From NCBI GenBank assembly GCA_016788905.1, contig JAEURZ010000009.1, positions 1 through 64,000 of the forward strand: a DNA stretch of 64,000 bases, given 5' to 3'. The notes beneath the pieces are model-generated. The model saw only the letters and a program-made list of their open reading frames with translations. It did no database searches and was not told the origin of the DNA. Below, one piece after another: positions 38,253-48,296 of the stretch (positions are counted from its first letter, which is position 1; every line of letters begins with the position of its first letter). The position numbers and the translations under genes were made by a program. Origin of the DNA: Elusimicrobiota bacterium. Its GTDB lineage: Bacteria > Elusimicrobiota > Elusimicrobia > FEN-1173.

Positions 38253-38286
38253 GAACCCTCTCTCGGGTCCCCCTGGACGCCTTTCC

Positions 38287-39270
38287 GTGGTAACCCGCCG
38301 GGTGGCGTTGTCTGACCAAGAGGAGGCTGTCCTTCTTTTCGGTCCTCGCGACCGGAACATTAAAGAGATCGAGCGGCGGTTCAGTGTCCAGGTTTTTGTT
38401 CGCCCTTCGGAACGTGTCCATGACGGTGGTTTGACGCTCGCCGTGCGGGGGAAACCAAAACCGGTGGAACAGGCGGTGGCCACTTTGACCGAAATGAAAC
38501 GTTCGGCGATTCTCTCGCGCCGCCAAGGGGGGGCTGTTGAGGCGGTGGACGTTCCTGTCCCTGGCCTCCCAAGGCCCAATGCCTCGGCGGACACCATCCT
38601 TCTTTCGGTCACGGGCCAACCCATTCGACCCCGCTCTCCTGCCCAAAAATCGTATGTGAAGGCACTTCAAGAAAAAGAAATGGTGTTTGCCATCGGTCCT
38701 GCGGGGACCGGAAAAACCTATTTGGCTGTGGCCTGTGCGGTGGCGGCTTTGGAGCGGGGGGTGGTGTCCCGGATCGTGCTCACCCGCCCGGTGGTGGAGG
38801 CGGGGGAAAAATTGGGTTTTCTTCCCGGGGATTTTCATGAGAAAGTCCATCCCTATTTGAAACCGCTTTACGATGCCTTTCATGGGATGGTGGGGCCGGA
38901 AAAGTTTCGCGCGATGCGGGATGAGGAAATAATTGAAATTGTCCCGCTCGCCTACATGCGGGGCCGGACCTTGGACGACGCTTTTGCTATTTTGGACGAA
39001 GCCCAAAACACGACCCCGGAACAAATGAAAATGTTTCTCACCCGCATGGGGAACGGGTCTCGCCTGGTGATCTCGGGGGACGTCACCCAAATTGATTTGG
39101 ACGGGAAGCTCGGGTCCGGGCTTGTAGGTATTCAAAAAGTTTTACGTCAGGTTGACGAAGTGGCGTTCGTTCGGTTCACTGACGTGGATGTGGTTCGCCA
39201 TCCTTTGGTTCAACGCGTTCTTCAGGCGTACGACGCTTTTGGGGATCGCCCTTCGGATTCTTCCCGATAA
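38287..39270 (+). CDS. phoH: PhoH-family ATPase
   Basis: A 327-residue PhoH-like protein. An N-terminal KH-like region (LLFGPRDRNIKEIERRF) precedes the ATPase with Walker A GPAGTGKTYLA, the VLTRPVVEAGEKLGFLPGD segment and Walker B FAILDEAQNTTPEQMKMFLTR, then ISGDVTQIDL. The family is linked to RNA metabolism and is regularly encoded beside ybeY, as here. The start is GTG 38287, 34 bases after aspS. Confidence 0.93.
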   Translation: MVTRRVALSDQEEAVLLFGPRDRNIKEIERRFSVQVFVRPSERVHDGGLTLAVRGKPKPVEQAVATLTEMKRSAILSRRQGGAVEAVDVPVPGLPRPNASADTILLSVTGQPIRPRSPAQKSYVKALQEKEMVFAIGPAGTGKTYLAVACAVAALERGVVSRIVLTRPVVEAGEKLGFLPGDFHEKVHPYLKPLYDAFHGMVGPEKFRAMRDEEIIEIVPLAYMRGRTLDDAFAILDEAQNTTPEQMKMFLTRMGNGSRLVISGDVTQIDLDGKLGSGLVGIQKVLRQVDEVAFVRFTDVDVVRHPLVQRVLQAYDAFGDRPSDSSR

Positions 39271-39273
39271 TTT

Positions 39274-40794
39274 ATGCCGCCTTTACTTAAACAATTTGTG
39301 AGTCACACCCTCCGACCCTTCCTCATTCGATTGTTGCGTTGGACGGAAAAAAGCGGCCCCTTGCCTGGCCCCCGCGCTTCCGTTTTTCTGCACCGGGAAG
39401 TCCACGTTCCCACCTGGGTGGTGGGATTGACGGTGTGGGTCTTGCTCACAGGTGTTCTCTTTTTGGAATTGGGGCCCGGTTTCTCGGCTCTGGCGGCGGT
39501 TCTGATTTTGACCACCGCGCTGGTGGCGCTCTTTCGGCTTTTTCTTCGCTACGACCATCCCGACCTCTTTCACGATGACGACGCCATCGCGCTCGTGGGT
39601 GTTTTAGTGGTCGCGACGGTGTTGGGGATGGAACTCTGGTTTCGTCACGGGGCATTTTCTCCCTATGGGATGCCCCTTTCGGCGGTCAGTATTCTTGTGA
39701 CCATCCTTCTCCATCCTCGGATCGGGGTGGTGTTGACGCTCGTTTTGGCGCTTCTCTTTGGAATTCTCAATTCTTTTTCTCTTGAGGGGGCGTTGGTGGT
39801 CTGTTTCGGGGGACTGGCGGGAGTGGCTCGGTCCATTCGGGTTCGCACGCGGGGGGATTTGATCCTCGCGGGCTTGTGGGTCGCTGTGGCGAGCGGGGCC
39901 GCTCTGATCATGTTGGCGTTCATTGGACGATGGCCAGCGGTCCAGGTCATCGCCACCTTGAAGGGGGTGGGAGCGGGGGCCTTTTTTTCCGTTCTCCTGG
40001 TGTTGGCACTCCTCCCCTTTTTGGAGATGTGTTTTTCCCGTCTTTCCAACATCCGTCTTTTGGAACTGTCCGACGTGAACCACCCTCTTCTTAAAGAAAT
40101 GAGTTTGGACGCCCCCGGGACCTATCACCATTCTCTGATCGTGGCGTCCTTGGCCCAAGCCGCGGCGGAACGCATCGGGGCCAACGCGCTCCTGTGTCGG
40201 GTGGGATCCTATTTTCACGATATTGGAAAACTGGTGAAACCTGAATATTTTGTGGAAAACCAGGGGGCCATCGGAAACCCCCACGAACTCTTGCCACCCA
40301 ATATGTCCCGGATCGTGATTCAATCCCACGTGAAAGACGGGTTGGCTTTGGCCCAGCGGCATAACCTGGATCACCTGATCACCGAATTTATTCTGATGCA
40401 CCACGGGACCTGCCGCGTGGAATATTTTTACCGGCGGGCTATTGAACAGACGGGGCCGTCGGAATCCGTGAACGAAGACCTGTACCGCTACCCTGGACCG
40501 AAACCCCACAGCAAAGAAACCGCCATCGTGATGTTGGCGGATTCGGTGGAAGCGTCGGCCCGTTCGTTGGAGAGCCCCACGCACCAGCGGTTGGTTGATC
40601 ACGTGAACCGGATTGTTGACGCAAAAATATTGGATGGTCAATTCGAACGCGTTCCCCTGACGTTGGCAGAAGTTCAAGTGGTGAAGGAAGCCTTTGTGAA
40701 CACCTTGGTGGGTGTCTATCACACCCGGGTCCACTACCCCACGAGCCAAGAAACAGACGGAGAACGGCGGCCCCCTTCCTCGCGACCCAAATGA
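39274..40794 (+). CDS. PgpH-like membrane HD-domain phosphohydrolase
   Basis: A 506-residue protein of the YqfF/PgpH type, whose known members hydrolyse cyclic di-AMP. Six or seven transmembrane segments occupy about residues 48-260, followed by a cytosolic HD domain: PGTYHHSLIVASLAQAAAE, SYFHDIGKLVKPEYF, LMHHGTC and MLADSVEASAR. The large N-terminal extracellular domain of PgpH (canonical proteins exceed 700 residues) is missing. It lies between phoH and ybeY, the usual order in many phyla. The 3' end overlaps ybeY by 4 bases. Confidence 0.88.
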   Translation: MPPLLKQFVSHTLRPFLIRLLRWTEKSGPLPGPRASVFLHREVHVPTWVVGLTVWVLLTGVLFLELGPGFSALAAVLILTTALVALFRLFLRYDHPDLFHDDDAIALVGVLVVATVLGMELWFRHGAFSPYGMPLSAVSILVTILLHPRIGVVLTLVLALLFGILNSFSLEGALVVCFGGLAGVARSIRVRTRGDLILAGLWVAVASGAALIMLAFIGRWPAVQVIATLKGVGAGAFFSVLLVLALLPFLEMCFSRLSNIRLLELSDVNHPLLKEMSLDAPGTYHHSLIVASLAQAAAERIGANALLCRVGSYFHDIGKLVKPEYFVENQGAIGNPHELLPPNMSRIVIQSHVKDGLALAQRHNLDHLITEFILMHHGTCRVEYFYRRAIEQTGPSESVNEDLYRYPGPKPHSKETAIVMLADSVEASARSLESPTHQRLVDHVNRIVDAKILDGQFERVPLTLAEVQVVKEAFVNTLVGVYHTRVHYPTSQETDGERRPPSSRPK

Positions 40795-41279
40795 AAATCC
40801 ATTTTTCCACTGTTCAGGTGCGATCCCCGCAAGCCGAGCCTTTCGCTCGGCGAGCCGTTCGGCGGGCCTTGGCGACGAGCGGGCCCATCGCTCGGGGCGA
40901 AATGAATGTGGTGTGGACCACCCGGGCCCAACTGCGGATCATGAACCGACGCTTTCGCCGGACCAATCGTTTCACCGACGTCATTGCTTTTCGTCACGGG
41001 GCCGAGTCGGCTCTCGGGCCTTTTCCTCTGGGACCAAGGGGAGGAGAACCCTTTGGGGATCTGTACATCGCGGTGGATCAGGCCCGTTTAAACGCCCGCC
41101 GTTTCGGCGCGTCTTTTTCTGAAGAAATCATTCGTTTGGCGGTGCACGGGACACTCCACCTGTTGGGTCACACGGATTACACCCCCGGGCCCAAAGCCCG
41201 CATGTGGGCTGTCCAGGAGCCTATTGTTCAAGCGGTGCTCAAAAGCGCTTCGCGTACCCCACCTCTTTCGGCGGAATGA
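40791..41279 (+). CDS. ybeY: Endoribonuclease YbeY
   Basis: YbeY is a zinc-dependent RNase for 16S rRNA 3'-end maturation and ribosome quality control. The 162-residue protein has RFRRTNRFTDVIAF, GDLYIAVD and the metal motif HGTLHLLGHTDY. The usual motif is HGxLHLxGYDH; here the third histidine is two positions earlier and the last position is aspartate, so zinc binding may be shifted. The ATG overlaps the upstream stop (ATGA) and the downstream CNNM start lies in its last codons. Confidence 0.92.
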   Translation: MKIHFSTVQVRSPQAEPFARRAVRRALATSGPIARGEMNVVWTTRAQLRIMNRRFRRTNRFTDVIAFRHGAESALGPFPLGPRGGEPFGDLYIAVDQARLNARRFGASFSEEIIRLAVHGTLHLLGHTDYTPGPKARMWAVQEPIVQAVLKSASRTPPLSAE

Positions 41280-42304
41280 TTTTTCTTCAACTGGTTGTAC
41301 TTTCCATTCTGCTCGGCCTCTCGGGTTTCTTCTCGATGGTGGAGGCCGCCGTCACCACTCTCTCCGCGTTGCGCATGAAAAAAATTGTGGTTCTTTCCCC
41401 TCGCTTGGCCCCGTTGTTTCAGGACTGGCTGGCGAAACCGCACCGCCTCCTCTCCGTTTTGATGGTGGGCAATAACCTTGTGAACGTCAGTTTTTCCAGT
41501 TTGGCCGCGGTGGCGGCGGTCCCTTTAAACGGGATTTTCCCGAGACCGGTGGTGAGCTGGACGGTTTGGCTTGTGGTCACCGCGTCGCTTGTTGTTTTTG
41601 GAGATATTTTCCCCAAGATCATTGGCCGTGCCTATCGGGAACGGGTGGCGGCCGGTACCTTGCCCTGGCTCAGTTCCCTCGCGCGGGGGCTTTTTTTGTT
41701 GTGGGCTCCGGTGGGGTGGGGAATTGAACGGTGGGCTCCGGCCCTCCACCGCGCGCCGGTGAACCCTTTGACGGTGGTCAGTTTGGAAGAGCTTCAACAC
41801 GCGGTGGCTGAGTCGGAAGAGGCGGGCCATCTCACGGAAGATTCGGGGGACATGTTTCGCCGGGCGTTGGCCATGACCCAGCGGACGGCCCGGGAAGTGG
41901 CTCAACCCATCGACCGTCTTGACGCCTTGGCTTTGGAAATCGCGGATCGGCCCCAGGGGCCGGAACTGTTTGTCGATTTGCTCGTGGAAACGGGCCGAAC
42001 ACGGGTCCCTGTAACACGGGCAGGGAGGTTCGTGGGGTATCTGAATGTGATGGATTTCTTAGGGGCGGTGCGGGCGGGCCCTCTTCTCTCCATGGAACCC
42101 ATGATTCGCCCCCTTCGTCGGGTGGGTCCCGAAACGAAAGCGTTGGATCTCCTGGAGGAGTTTCGAGCCAAAGGGGATGGAATCGCTTTTGTGGGTCCGC
42201 CCGATGGGGCGACGATCGGGTTCTTGACACTCGAAGATGTTTTGGAAGAATTGGTTGGCGAAATTCTCGATGAATACGACCGGGAAGAGGGGGTCACCCT
42301 GTGA
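41276..42304 (+). CDS. CNNM/DUF21-CBS membrane protein (first of pair)
   Basis: A 342-residue HlyC/CorC-type protein: a DUF21 membrane domain with about four segments (residues 1-145; SGFFSMVEAAVTTLSALRM, VGNNLVNVSFSSLAAVA, FGDIFPKIIGRAY) and a C-terminal CBS pair (about 200-335; LDALALEIADRP, TIGFLTLEDVLEELVGEILDEYD). CNNM proteins move or sense Mg2+, and the mgtE gene lies nearby. The ATG 41276 overlaps the ybeY stop; a longer frame inside ybeY was rejected. Confidence 0.87.
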   Translation: MIFLQLVVLSILLGLSGFFSMVEAAVTTLSALRMKKIVVLSPRLAPLFQDWLAKPHRLLSVLMVGNNLVNVSFSSLAAVAAVPLNGIFPRPVVSWTVWLVVTASLVVFGDIFPKIIGRAYRERVAAGTLPWLSSLARGLFLLWAPVGWGIERWAPALHRAPVNPLTVVSLEELQHAVAESEEAGHLTEDSGDMFRRALAMTQRTAREVAQPIDRLDALALEIADRPQGPELFVDLLVETGRTRVPVTRAGRFVGYLNVMDFLGAVRAGPLLSMEPMIRPLRRVGPETKALDLLEEFRAKGDGIAFVGPPDGATIGFLTLEDVLEELVGEILDEYDREEGVTL

Positions 42305-43296
42305 CGCTTCTCCTCTTGAAAGGGGCGAGCGCCCTCCTCCTCCTCTGTTTCAGCGCGGCGTTGTCCCTGGCCGAAACATCGTTTATGAGTTTGTCCCGCC
42401 TTCAGTTGGCGCGTCTGTCTCGGGCGCGGCCGGGGCGTTTGGATTTTTGGCAACAGGACCCGGATCGGGCGTTGGCTGTTATTCTTCTTATAAATAATTT
42501 GGTTAACGCGGGGTTGGCGGTGCTCTTGGTGTCCATCGCGTTGGACGCGGTGACCGTCTTGGGATTCCCGTTCCATTGGGGGCAGATCGTTTTTCCTCTG
42601 GTGGGAGGAATTCTCTTGGTCCTGGGCGGGGAAGCCGGGCCCAAAGTCTTGGCTCGAACGTATCCGGAACCTTTGGCCTTGGCTCTGGCTCCTGTTCTGC
42701 GGGTCATGACCCAGATCTGTGGTCCCTTGATGGAAGGGCTCCTTCGTCGGGTGGGGGGGGTCCTTTCGTGGTTGTCCCGGACGGTTCGGCGTGAGCGGGC
42801 CCAATGGGACCAAAGCGTCATTCGCGCCTTGTTGGAACATGCACCGGTGGGCCACCCGCTTCGCCGTGTGTTGCGGAACGTGGTCGGTTTTGCTCAAACG
42901 CCTGTGTCGGCCATTTTGGTCCCCCGAGCGGAAATCGCGGCGGTGGACCTTCGGTCCGGCATGAACGGGCTGATCCAGCGTATTTTGTCATCCGGTTATT
43001 CGCGGCTTCCTGTCCATCGAGGAACAATTGACGGCATCATCGGAATGGTTTACTCTAAAGACCTCTTGGCTTCCTTGCGGAGCGGGCCCTTGATCGCGGT
43101 GGAAGACTTGGTCCGTCCTTTGCCGCGGGTTCAGCCGGATGTCCCGCTGGCCCGGCTCCTTCGCGAGTTTCGCGAAGGCCATCACCACATGGCGCTGGTG
43201 GTGGACCGAGGAGGTAAAGTGTTAGGGCTCGTGACGTTGCAAGACACGTTGGAAGCCATCGTTGGAGACATTGCCCAGGAACCCCGATTGATATGA
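42301..43296 (+). CDS. CNNM/DUF21-CBS membrane protein (second of pair)
   Basis: A 331-residue paralogue of the preceding gene. The DUF21 domain (about 1-150; ALSLAETSFMSLSRLQLARL, LLINNLVNAGLAVLLV, LGGEAGPKVLARTY) is followed by CBS modules (VSAILVPRAEIAAVD, GYSRLPVHRGTIDGIIGMVYSKDLL, KVLGLVTLQDTLEAIVGDI). GTG 42301 overlaps the stop of the first copy. Two divergent copies in a row suggest a heterodimer, since these proteins dimerise through DUF21 and CBS domains. Confidence 0.87.
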   Translation: MTLLLLKGASALLLLCFSAALSLAETSFMSLSRLQLARLSRARPGRLDFWQQDPDRALAVILLINNLVNAGLAVLLVSIALDAVTVLGFPFHWGQIVFPLVGGILLVLGGEAGPKVLARTYPEPLALALAPVLRVMTQICGPLMEGLLRRVGGVLSWLSRTVRRERAQWDQSVIRALLEHAPVGHPLRRVLRNVVGFAQTPVSAILVPRAEIAAVDLRSGMNGLIQRILSSGYSRLPVHRGTIDGIIGMVYSKDLLASLRSGPLIAVEDLVRPLPRVQPDVPLARLLREFREGHHHMALVVDRGGKVLGLVTLQDTLEAIVGDIAQEPRLI

Positions 43297-44678
43297 GCCC
43301 TCTTCACCCATCGGCCCTCTTTGTTCCCGAAATCAAACAACTTCTTTCCAAGAAAGATTACAAGGAATTGAAACAGGACCTCCTGGAAATCAATCCTTCC
43401 GATTTGGCCGAAGGGTGGGACCGTTTCTCTCCGTTTGAGCAAATCGTTCTCTTCAAACTCCTGCCCATTGTCCGCGCTTCGGAACTTTTCGAAGAACTGG
43501 ATGTCCCCCATCAAACGCATCTTCTCTCCACTCTGGAGTTGGGGACCTTAGGGCCCATCTTGGAGGATAGGGGAGCGGATCAGGCCCACGCTTTATTTCA
43601 TCGCTTGCCGGATCGGGCCGTGCGGCGGATGGCCACCATGGTGCGACGGGCCCAGTCGGCCCGGCCGGAAAAGGATCTGGTGTTCCCTCCCAACTCCGCG
43701 GGGTCGCTCATGCACACGGACGTTTTAAACCTGGGACCCAAGATGACGGCCCAGCAAGCGTTGGATCAGGTGCGGGTGGCCAGCCGTCTCCATCGCATGA
43801 GCGATCTGCACGTGCTCTACGTCACGGATGACTCTGGACGATTGATGGGGGTGCTGACGCCAAGGGCGTTGATCGCGGCGCCGCGGGACATGCGCCTTTC
43901 ACAAATTATGGGGCCGGTCCAACTGATTAAAGTGCGCGCGGATGTGGACCAGGAAGAGGCGGCCAAGGTGTTCACCAAATATAAACTCCTGGCGGCGCCC
44001 GTGGTGGATCAAGACAACCGGTTGTTGGGTGTTTTGACGGTGGACGATATCCTTCACGTGATCAGTCAGGAAGCCACCGAAGACATCGCCAAAATGGCTG
44101 GGACAACGGCGGAAGAATTGGAAGACGCCTCCGCCGGTCGTGTGGCCCGACTGCGAATGCCGTGGTTGGTGACCACCTGCATCGCGGAGGTCGTTGTGGG
44201 GGCCATCGTCCATCGGTTTGAGGCGACGCTCTCTCAGGCGGTGGCGCTCGCTAGTTTTATGCCGCTGATCGCGGCCATGGGGGGCAACGTGGGCACGCAA
44301 TCGTCCACTCTCTGCGTGCGCGGGTTGGCCACAGGACACTTGGCGCTTAAAGATTGGCGCCGGGTGACCAAGAGGGAATGTCTGGCGGGGCTCTACATGG
44401 GTTTGGGGTACGGTCTGTTTGTGGGGGGTCTGACCGGGGTTGTTTTTTATTCGAAATTCGGGGTGGCGTTTCCCGCGGTGGTGGCCTTGGGGGTATTGAT
44501 TTCCATGGTGGTCGCTTCGACCTTGGGCGCGTTCCAGCCGTTCCTCCTGACCCGCCTTCGATTGGATCCCGCGGTGGCGGTGGGACCCTTGGTGAGCACT
44601 TTGACCGATCTTCTTAGTGTCACCGCCTACCTCTCCCTTGCGGCGCTCGCTCTGTCCATGGGGTTGCTGGTCCGTTAA
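43293..44678 (+). CDS. mgtE: Magnesium transporter MgtE
   Basis: A 461-residue Mg2+ channel. An N-terminal superhelical domain (about 1-130) and a CBS pair (about 140-265; LHVLYVTDDSGRLMGVLTPR, LAAPVVDQDNRLLGVLTVDDI) gate a C-terminal membrane domain with five segments. The membrane domain has the selectivity element MPLIAAMGGNVGTQSSTL. Its ATG overlaps the preceding CNNM stop, and recO starts within the mgtE stop. With the CNNM pair it makes a three-gene Mg2+ unit. Confidence 0.94.
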   Translation: MSPLHPSALFVPEIKQLLSKKDYKELKQDLLEINPSDLAEGWDRFSPFEQIVLFKLLPIVRASELFEELDVPHQTHLLSTLELGTLGPILEDRGADQAHALFHRLPDRAVRRMATMVRRAQSARPEKDLVFPPNSAGSLMHTDVLNLGPKMTAQQALDQVRVASRLHRMSDLHVLYVTDDSGRLMGVLTPRALIAAPRDMRLSQIMGPVQLIKVRADVDQEEAAKVFTKYKLLAAPVVDQDNRLLGVLTVDDILHVISQEATEDIAKMAGTTAEELEDASAGRVARLRMPWLVTTCIAEVVVGAIVHRFEATLSQAVALASFMPLIAAMGGNVGTQSSTLCVRGLATGHLALKDWRRVTKRECLAGLYMGLGYGLFVGGLTGVVFYSKFGVAFPAVVALGVLISMVVASTLGAFQPFLLTRLRLDPAVAVGPLVSTLTDLLSVTAYLSLAALALSMGLLVR

Positions 44679-45322
44679 TGCAAAGAAACGTCGATGCCAT
44701 CGTTCTTGCCGCTGAAGCGCTTTCGGAACGGGACAAACGATTGACCCTGTTTACTCGCGACAAAGGCCGTTTGTACGCCCGGGCTTCGGGGGCTCTTCGG
44801 CCAGGAGCGAAACTGGCCGCGGCCACGGAACCCGGGGTATGGGCCCGGTTTCGGTTGTGGTTGCCGGACGGGGCGGCGGGGGGCCGTGTGACCGGGGGCA
44901 GTGTGGTGGAGGGGCACCCGGGGTTGCGCGGGAGTTGGGCGCGCTTAACGTCCGCCGCATTTTTCTGTGAGTGGACGGACCGCTTAACGCCGCTCCTTCT
45001 TCCAGCTCCCGAGAAGTTTGACCTGCTCGTGAGGGCCCTTGCCTCTTTGGAGCGGTACGGGGCATCTGAGGTTCGGGCCGCTTTTCTGACACAGTTTGCA
45101 CGCTTGGAAGGGTACGGCCCTTGTCCCGGTGGACGGGCGGACCGTTTGGATGGTTGGGACTTTGTCTCACCGCTGGAAGATCCGGACGCTCCCGCTGTGG
45201 AACGACAAGTGATACAATTCTTCACGCCCTTACTGAACCGCCCTTTGCGCACCTTGGCGCAGGGCCGGGCCCTTCAGGCTTTTTTACTAAAACCTCGACC
45301 GGGATGTGTCCATCACCCATGA
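44678..45322 (+). CDS. recO: DNA repair protein RecO
   Basis: RecO anneals single strands and helps RecR load RecA. The 214-residue protein has an N-terminal OB-fold ([38 protein letters not shown]) and a helical C-terminal part ([27 protein letters not shown]). The zinc-finger cysteines found in many RecO proteins are absent (only GYGPCPGG remains). The start overlaps the mgtE stop by one base (TAATG), and glyQ overlaps the end. Confidence 0.85.
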   Translation: MQRNVDAIVLAAEALSERDKRLTLFTRDKGRLYARASGALRPGAKLAAATEPGVWARFRLWLPDGAAGGRVTGGSVVEGHPGLRGSWARLTSAAFFCEWTDRLTPLLLPAPEKFDLLVRALASLERYGASEVRAAFLTQFARLEGYGPCPGGRADRLDGWDFVSPLEDPDAPAVERQVIQFFTPLLNRPLRTLAQGRALQAFLLKPRPGCVHHP

Positions 45323-46182
45323 CGTTTCAAGAAATTATTCTCTCGTTGCACAAATTTTGGGCCAAACAGGGGTGCCTGTTGTGGCAACCTTACGACACGG
45401 AAAAAGGCGCTGGAACGTTTAACCCGGCCACGTTCCTCCGTTGTTTGGGGCCCGCGCCCTGGTCGGTGGCCTATGTGGAACCTTCCCGCCGACCCACGGA
45501 TGGCCGATATGGGGAAAACCCCAACCGCCTGCAACACTATTATCAATATCAGGTGTTAATGAAACCCGCCCCCGCGGGCATTCAAGATCTCTACCTGGCC
45601 TCCCTCAAGGCTATTGGCATTGACCCCAAACGCCACGACATTCGGTTCGTGGAGGACGACTGGGAGTCCCCCACCTTAGGGGCCTGGGGACTGGGGTGGG
45701 AGGTGTGGTTGGACGGAATGGAGATCACCCAATTTACCTATTTCCAGCAGGTGGGGGGCATTTCACTGAACCCCATCTCCGTGGAGATCACATACGGGTT
45801 AGAACGTCTCGCCCTGTATTCCCAGAAGAAGAACAGCGTGTTCGATGTCCTTTGGACCAACGATCGAACCTACGGTCAGGTTCATCTGGAAGACGAGAAA
45901 CAATTTTCCCGGTACAATTTTGAAGAAGCGGATGTGGAAATGCTCCGCCGCCATTTTGACGATTGGGAAGGAGAAGCCAAACGATTGGTTGAGAAAGGGT
46001 TGGTTTTGCCCGCGTATGATGCGGTCATGAAATGTTCCCACCTGTTTAACCTTTTGGACGCCCGGGGGGTCCTTTCTGTGACGGAACGTGTGACGTATAT
46101 TGGGCGTGTGCGCGGGTTGGCCCGTCGGAGCGCCGAGGCTTATCTCGCAACGCTCACGTCGCCGGAAGGGGGGACGCGATGA
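45319..46182 (+). CDS. glyQ: Glycine-tRNA ligase, alpha subunit
   Basis: GlyQ is the catalytic subunit of the tetrameric bacterial GlyRS. The 287 residues begin [19 protein letters not shown] and contain [42 protein letters not shown] and [18 protein letters not shown] 45319 overlaps the recO stop (ATGA); an ATG 15 bases upstream is also in frame. glyS follows with a 4-base overlap. Confidence 0.96.
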   Translation: MTFQEIILSLHKFWAKQGCLLWQPYDTEKGAGTFNPATFLRCLGPAPWSVAYVEPSRRPTDGRYGENPNRLQHYYQYQVLMKPAPAGIQDLYLASLKAIGIDPKRHDIRFVEDDWESPTLGAWGLGWEVWLDGMEITQFTYFQQVGGISLNPISVEITYGLERLALYSQKKNSVFDVLWTNDRTYGQVHLEDEKQFSRYNFEEADVEMLRRHFDDWEGEAKRLVEKGLVLPAYDAVMKCSHLFNLLDARGVLSVTERVTYIGRVRGLARRSAEAYLATLTSPEGGTR

Positions 46183-48296
46183 AAGACCTTCTTTTGGAAA
46201 TCGGGATGGAAGAAATTCCCGCGCGGTTTTTGTCACCGGCCTTGGACGCGCTGTTGGCCCATGGGCGAGACCGACTGGAGAAAGCAGGTTTCTCTTTTAA
46301 GGAAGTCCGGGTGTGTGGAACGCCCCGACGGTTGGCCCTCCTTGTGGACGGGTTGTCTCCCAAGGCCCGTGATCGGGAACAGGAATTTCTGGGCCCCGCT
46401 CTGGCCCAGGCGAAAGACGCGGCCGGAAACTGGACCCCCGCCGCCCAGGGATTTGCCCGTTCGCAAGGGACGACTCCGGAACGATTGGGGACGCGGGGCA
46501 CCGATCGGGGGGAACGTCTCGTTTACTTAAAAAAAACGCCCGGAGCCACGGCGGAAAAAGTTCTTCCCGTTCTCCTTCCTGAACTCATTCAATCCCTTTC
46601 TTTTCCCAAAAGTATGGTGTGGGAGGAAAGCCGGTTGACTTTTGCCCGCCCGATTCGCTGGATCGTGGCCTTGTTCGGGGCCAAGCCCATTCCTTTTGTT
46701 TTAGCGGGGGTCAAGGCCGGTCGACGAACGTTGGGTCTTCGCTTCCACACGCGGCGACCAATTGATCTTGCAGCGCCGAACCGTTACACGGCTTCGCTCA
46801 AAAACCATTGTGTCATCGTGGATCCCGCCGAACGTCGGGAACTGATCCTTAAACAGATCGACCATGTGGCCAAAATCACACACGGGTTTATCCCGGTGGA
46901 CCGGGACGAGGCCTTGCTTCAGGAAGTCACGAATCTGGTTGAACATCCGGTGGCGGTGGTGGGGAAATTCGACCCCCGGTTCCTCGCGGTTCCCCAAGAG
47001 GTGTTGGTGACCTCCATGAAGAAACACCAGAAATATTTCCCGGTGTTTAAAGACGTTTCCTGTGAAGAGTTGCTCCCTTGTTTCGTTGCGGTGCGTAACG
47101 GGCTTTCCGATAACCAGGTCGTGGTGCGCGAAGGATATGAGCGGGTTCTGTCGGCCCGTTTGAGCGACGCGGCTTTTTTCTTTGGGGAACACGCGAAGCG
47201 AACCCTGGACTCCCGTGTGGCCGATCTTCGGGGGATCGCCTTCCTTTCGGCCTCCTTGACGATGGCGGACAAGACGGAGCGGGTCGGTCGCCTGACCGAT
47301 GGGCTGTGTGTCGATCTTCTGCGCGTGGAGGAATCGGTTCAGGGGGAGGCCCGCCGCATCGCTCGGTTGGGGAAAGCGGACCTGACCACGGGCCTGGTGG
47401 GTGAATTTCCTGAACTCCAGGGAATTGTGGGCCGTCTCTACGCTGAACGGGACGGTGAAAGTCCGGTCGTGTGCCGTGGCATTGAAGAACACTATTGGCC
47501 ACTGACCGCGGAGGGGGTGTTGCCATCGGGGGAAGCGGCCGCGTGGGTTTCTGTGGCGGACAAGATCGATACGTTGGCCGGAAACTTTTTGATCGGTAAA
47601 ATTCCCTCCGGGTCCCAGGACCCCTACGGTTTGCGACGGGCGGCGATCGGGGTGTTGCGTGTTTTGGAGGCTCGCGGGGAAGGCGTTTCCCTGTGGGCGA
47701 TCGTGGAACGCGCTCTGGCTCTTTTCCCGGAAAGTTTGGGTGATCGGATAAAGGCTGGGGTGTCGTTGCGTGATTTTTTTGGGCAACGGTGGTCGGCCCT
47801 CGCGGAAGCGCGGGGGTTTCGTTCGGATGAGATTGACGCTGTTTTGGCCTCGGGGTTTTCGGATGTGAAGGACGTGTGGGCCCGTTTGGCGGCGCTCCGT
47901 GGCATACGCCGACACCCTGATTTTGCGCCTCTCTCCGTCGCCTTTAAGCGAGCGGCCAACCTCCTGAAACAAGCGGAAAAGAAGGGCGAGGCGTTCGCCT
48001 CGGCCCCGCGTGACGATTTGTTCCGAACCGAAGCGGAACGCGTTCTCGCGGCGCGTGTCATTGAAATGGAAAAAGCGTCGGGGCCTCTTTTGTCCGCGAG
48101 GGACTACCCCGCCGTCCTCTCCGGATTGGTCACCCTTCGAAATCCTGTGGACGACTTTTTTGTCCAGGTGGTGGTGATGGACCCCGAAACGGCCCTTCGT
48201 CAAAATCGTTTAGCGTTGTTGGCGGAGGTTCGTTCCTTGTTCGTTCGGGTGGCGGACTTCGCTCGGCTCCAGGACACCCCTTCCGCGCTCGGATGA
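46179..48296 (+). CDS. glyS: Glycine-tRNA ligase, beta subunit
   Basis: GlyS binds tRNA-Gly for GlyQ. At 705 residues it has the expected N-terminal [59 protein letters not shown], the HD-like middle ([43 protein letters not shown]) and the C-terminal anticodon-binding DALR domain ([11 protein letters not shown]). Its stop overlaps a small downstream gene. Confidence 0.96.
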   Translation: MKDLLLEIGMEEIPARFLSPALDALLAHGRDRLEKAGFSFKEVRVCGTPRRLALLVDGLSPKARDREQEFLGPALAQAKDAAGNWTPAAQGFARSQGTTPERLGTRGTDRGERLVYLKKTPGATAEKVLPVLLPELIQSLSFPKSMVWEESRLTFARPIRWIVALFGAKPIPFVLAGVKAGRRTLGLRFHTRRPIDLAAPNRYTASLKNHCVIVDPAERRELILKQIDHVAKITHGFIPVDRDEALLQEVTNLVEHPVAVVGKFDPRFLAVPQEVLVTSMKKHQKYFPVFKDVSCEELLPCFVAVRNGLSDNQVVVREGYERVLSARLSDAAFFFGEHAKRTLDSRVADLRGIAFLSASLTMADKTERVGRLTDGLCVDLLRVEESVQGEARRIARLGKADLTTGLVGEFPELQGIVGRLYAERDGESPVVCRGIEEHYWPLTAEGVLPSGEAAAWVSVADKIDTLAGNFLIGKIPSGSQDPYGLRRAAIGVLRVLEARGEGVSLWAIVERALALFPESLGDRIKAGVSLRDFFGQRWSALAEARGFRSDEIDAVLASGFSDVKDVWARLAALRGIRRHPDFAPLSVAFKRAANLLKQAEKKGEAFASAPRDDLFRTEAERVLAARVIEMEKASGPLLSARDYPAVLSGLVTLRNPVDDFFVQVVVMDPETALRQNRLALLAEVRSLFVRVADFARLQDTPSALG

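Noticed and set aside
37819-39135. 438-codon open frame antisense to aspS and phoH
   Set aside because: It crosses two well-supported genes and shows proline/histidine-rich shadow composition.
46701-48203. 500-codon open frame antisense to glyS
   Set aside because: Same reason: glyS motifs are intact on the plus strand and the antisense translation has no recognisable domain.
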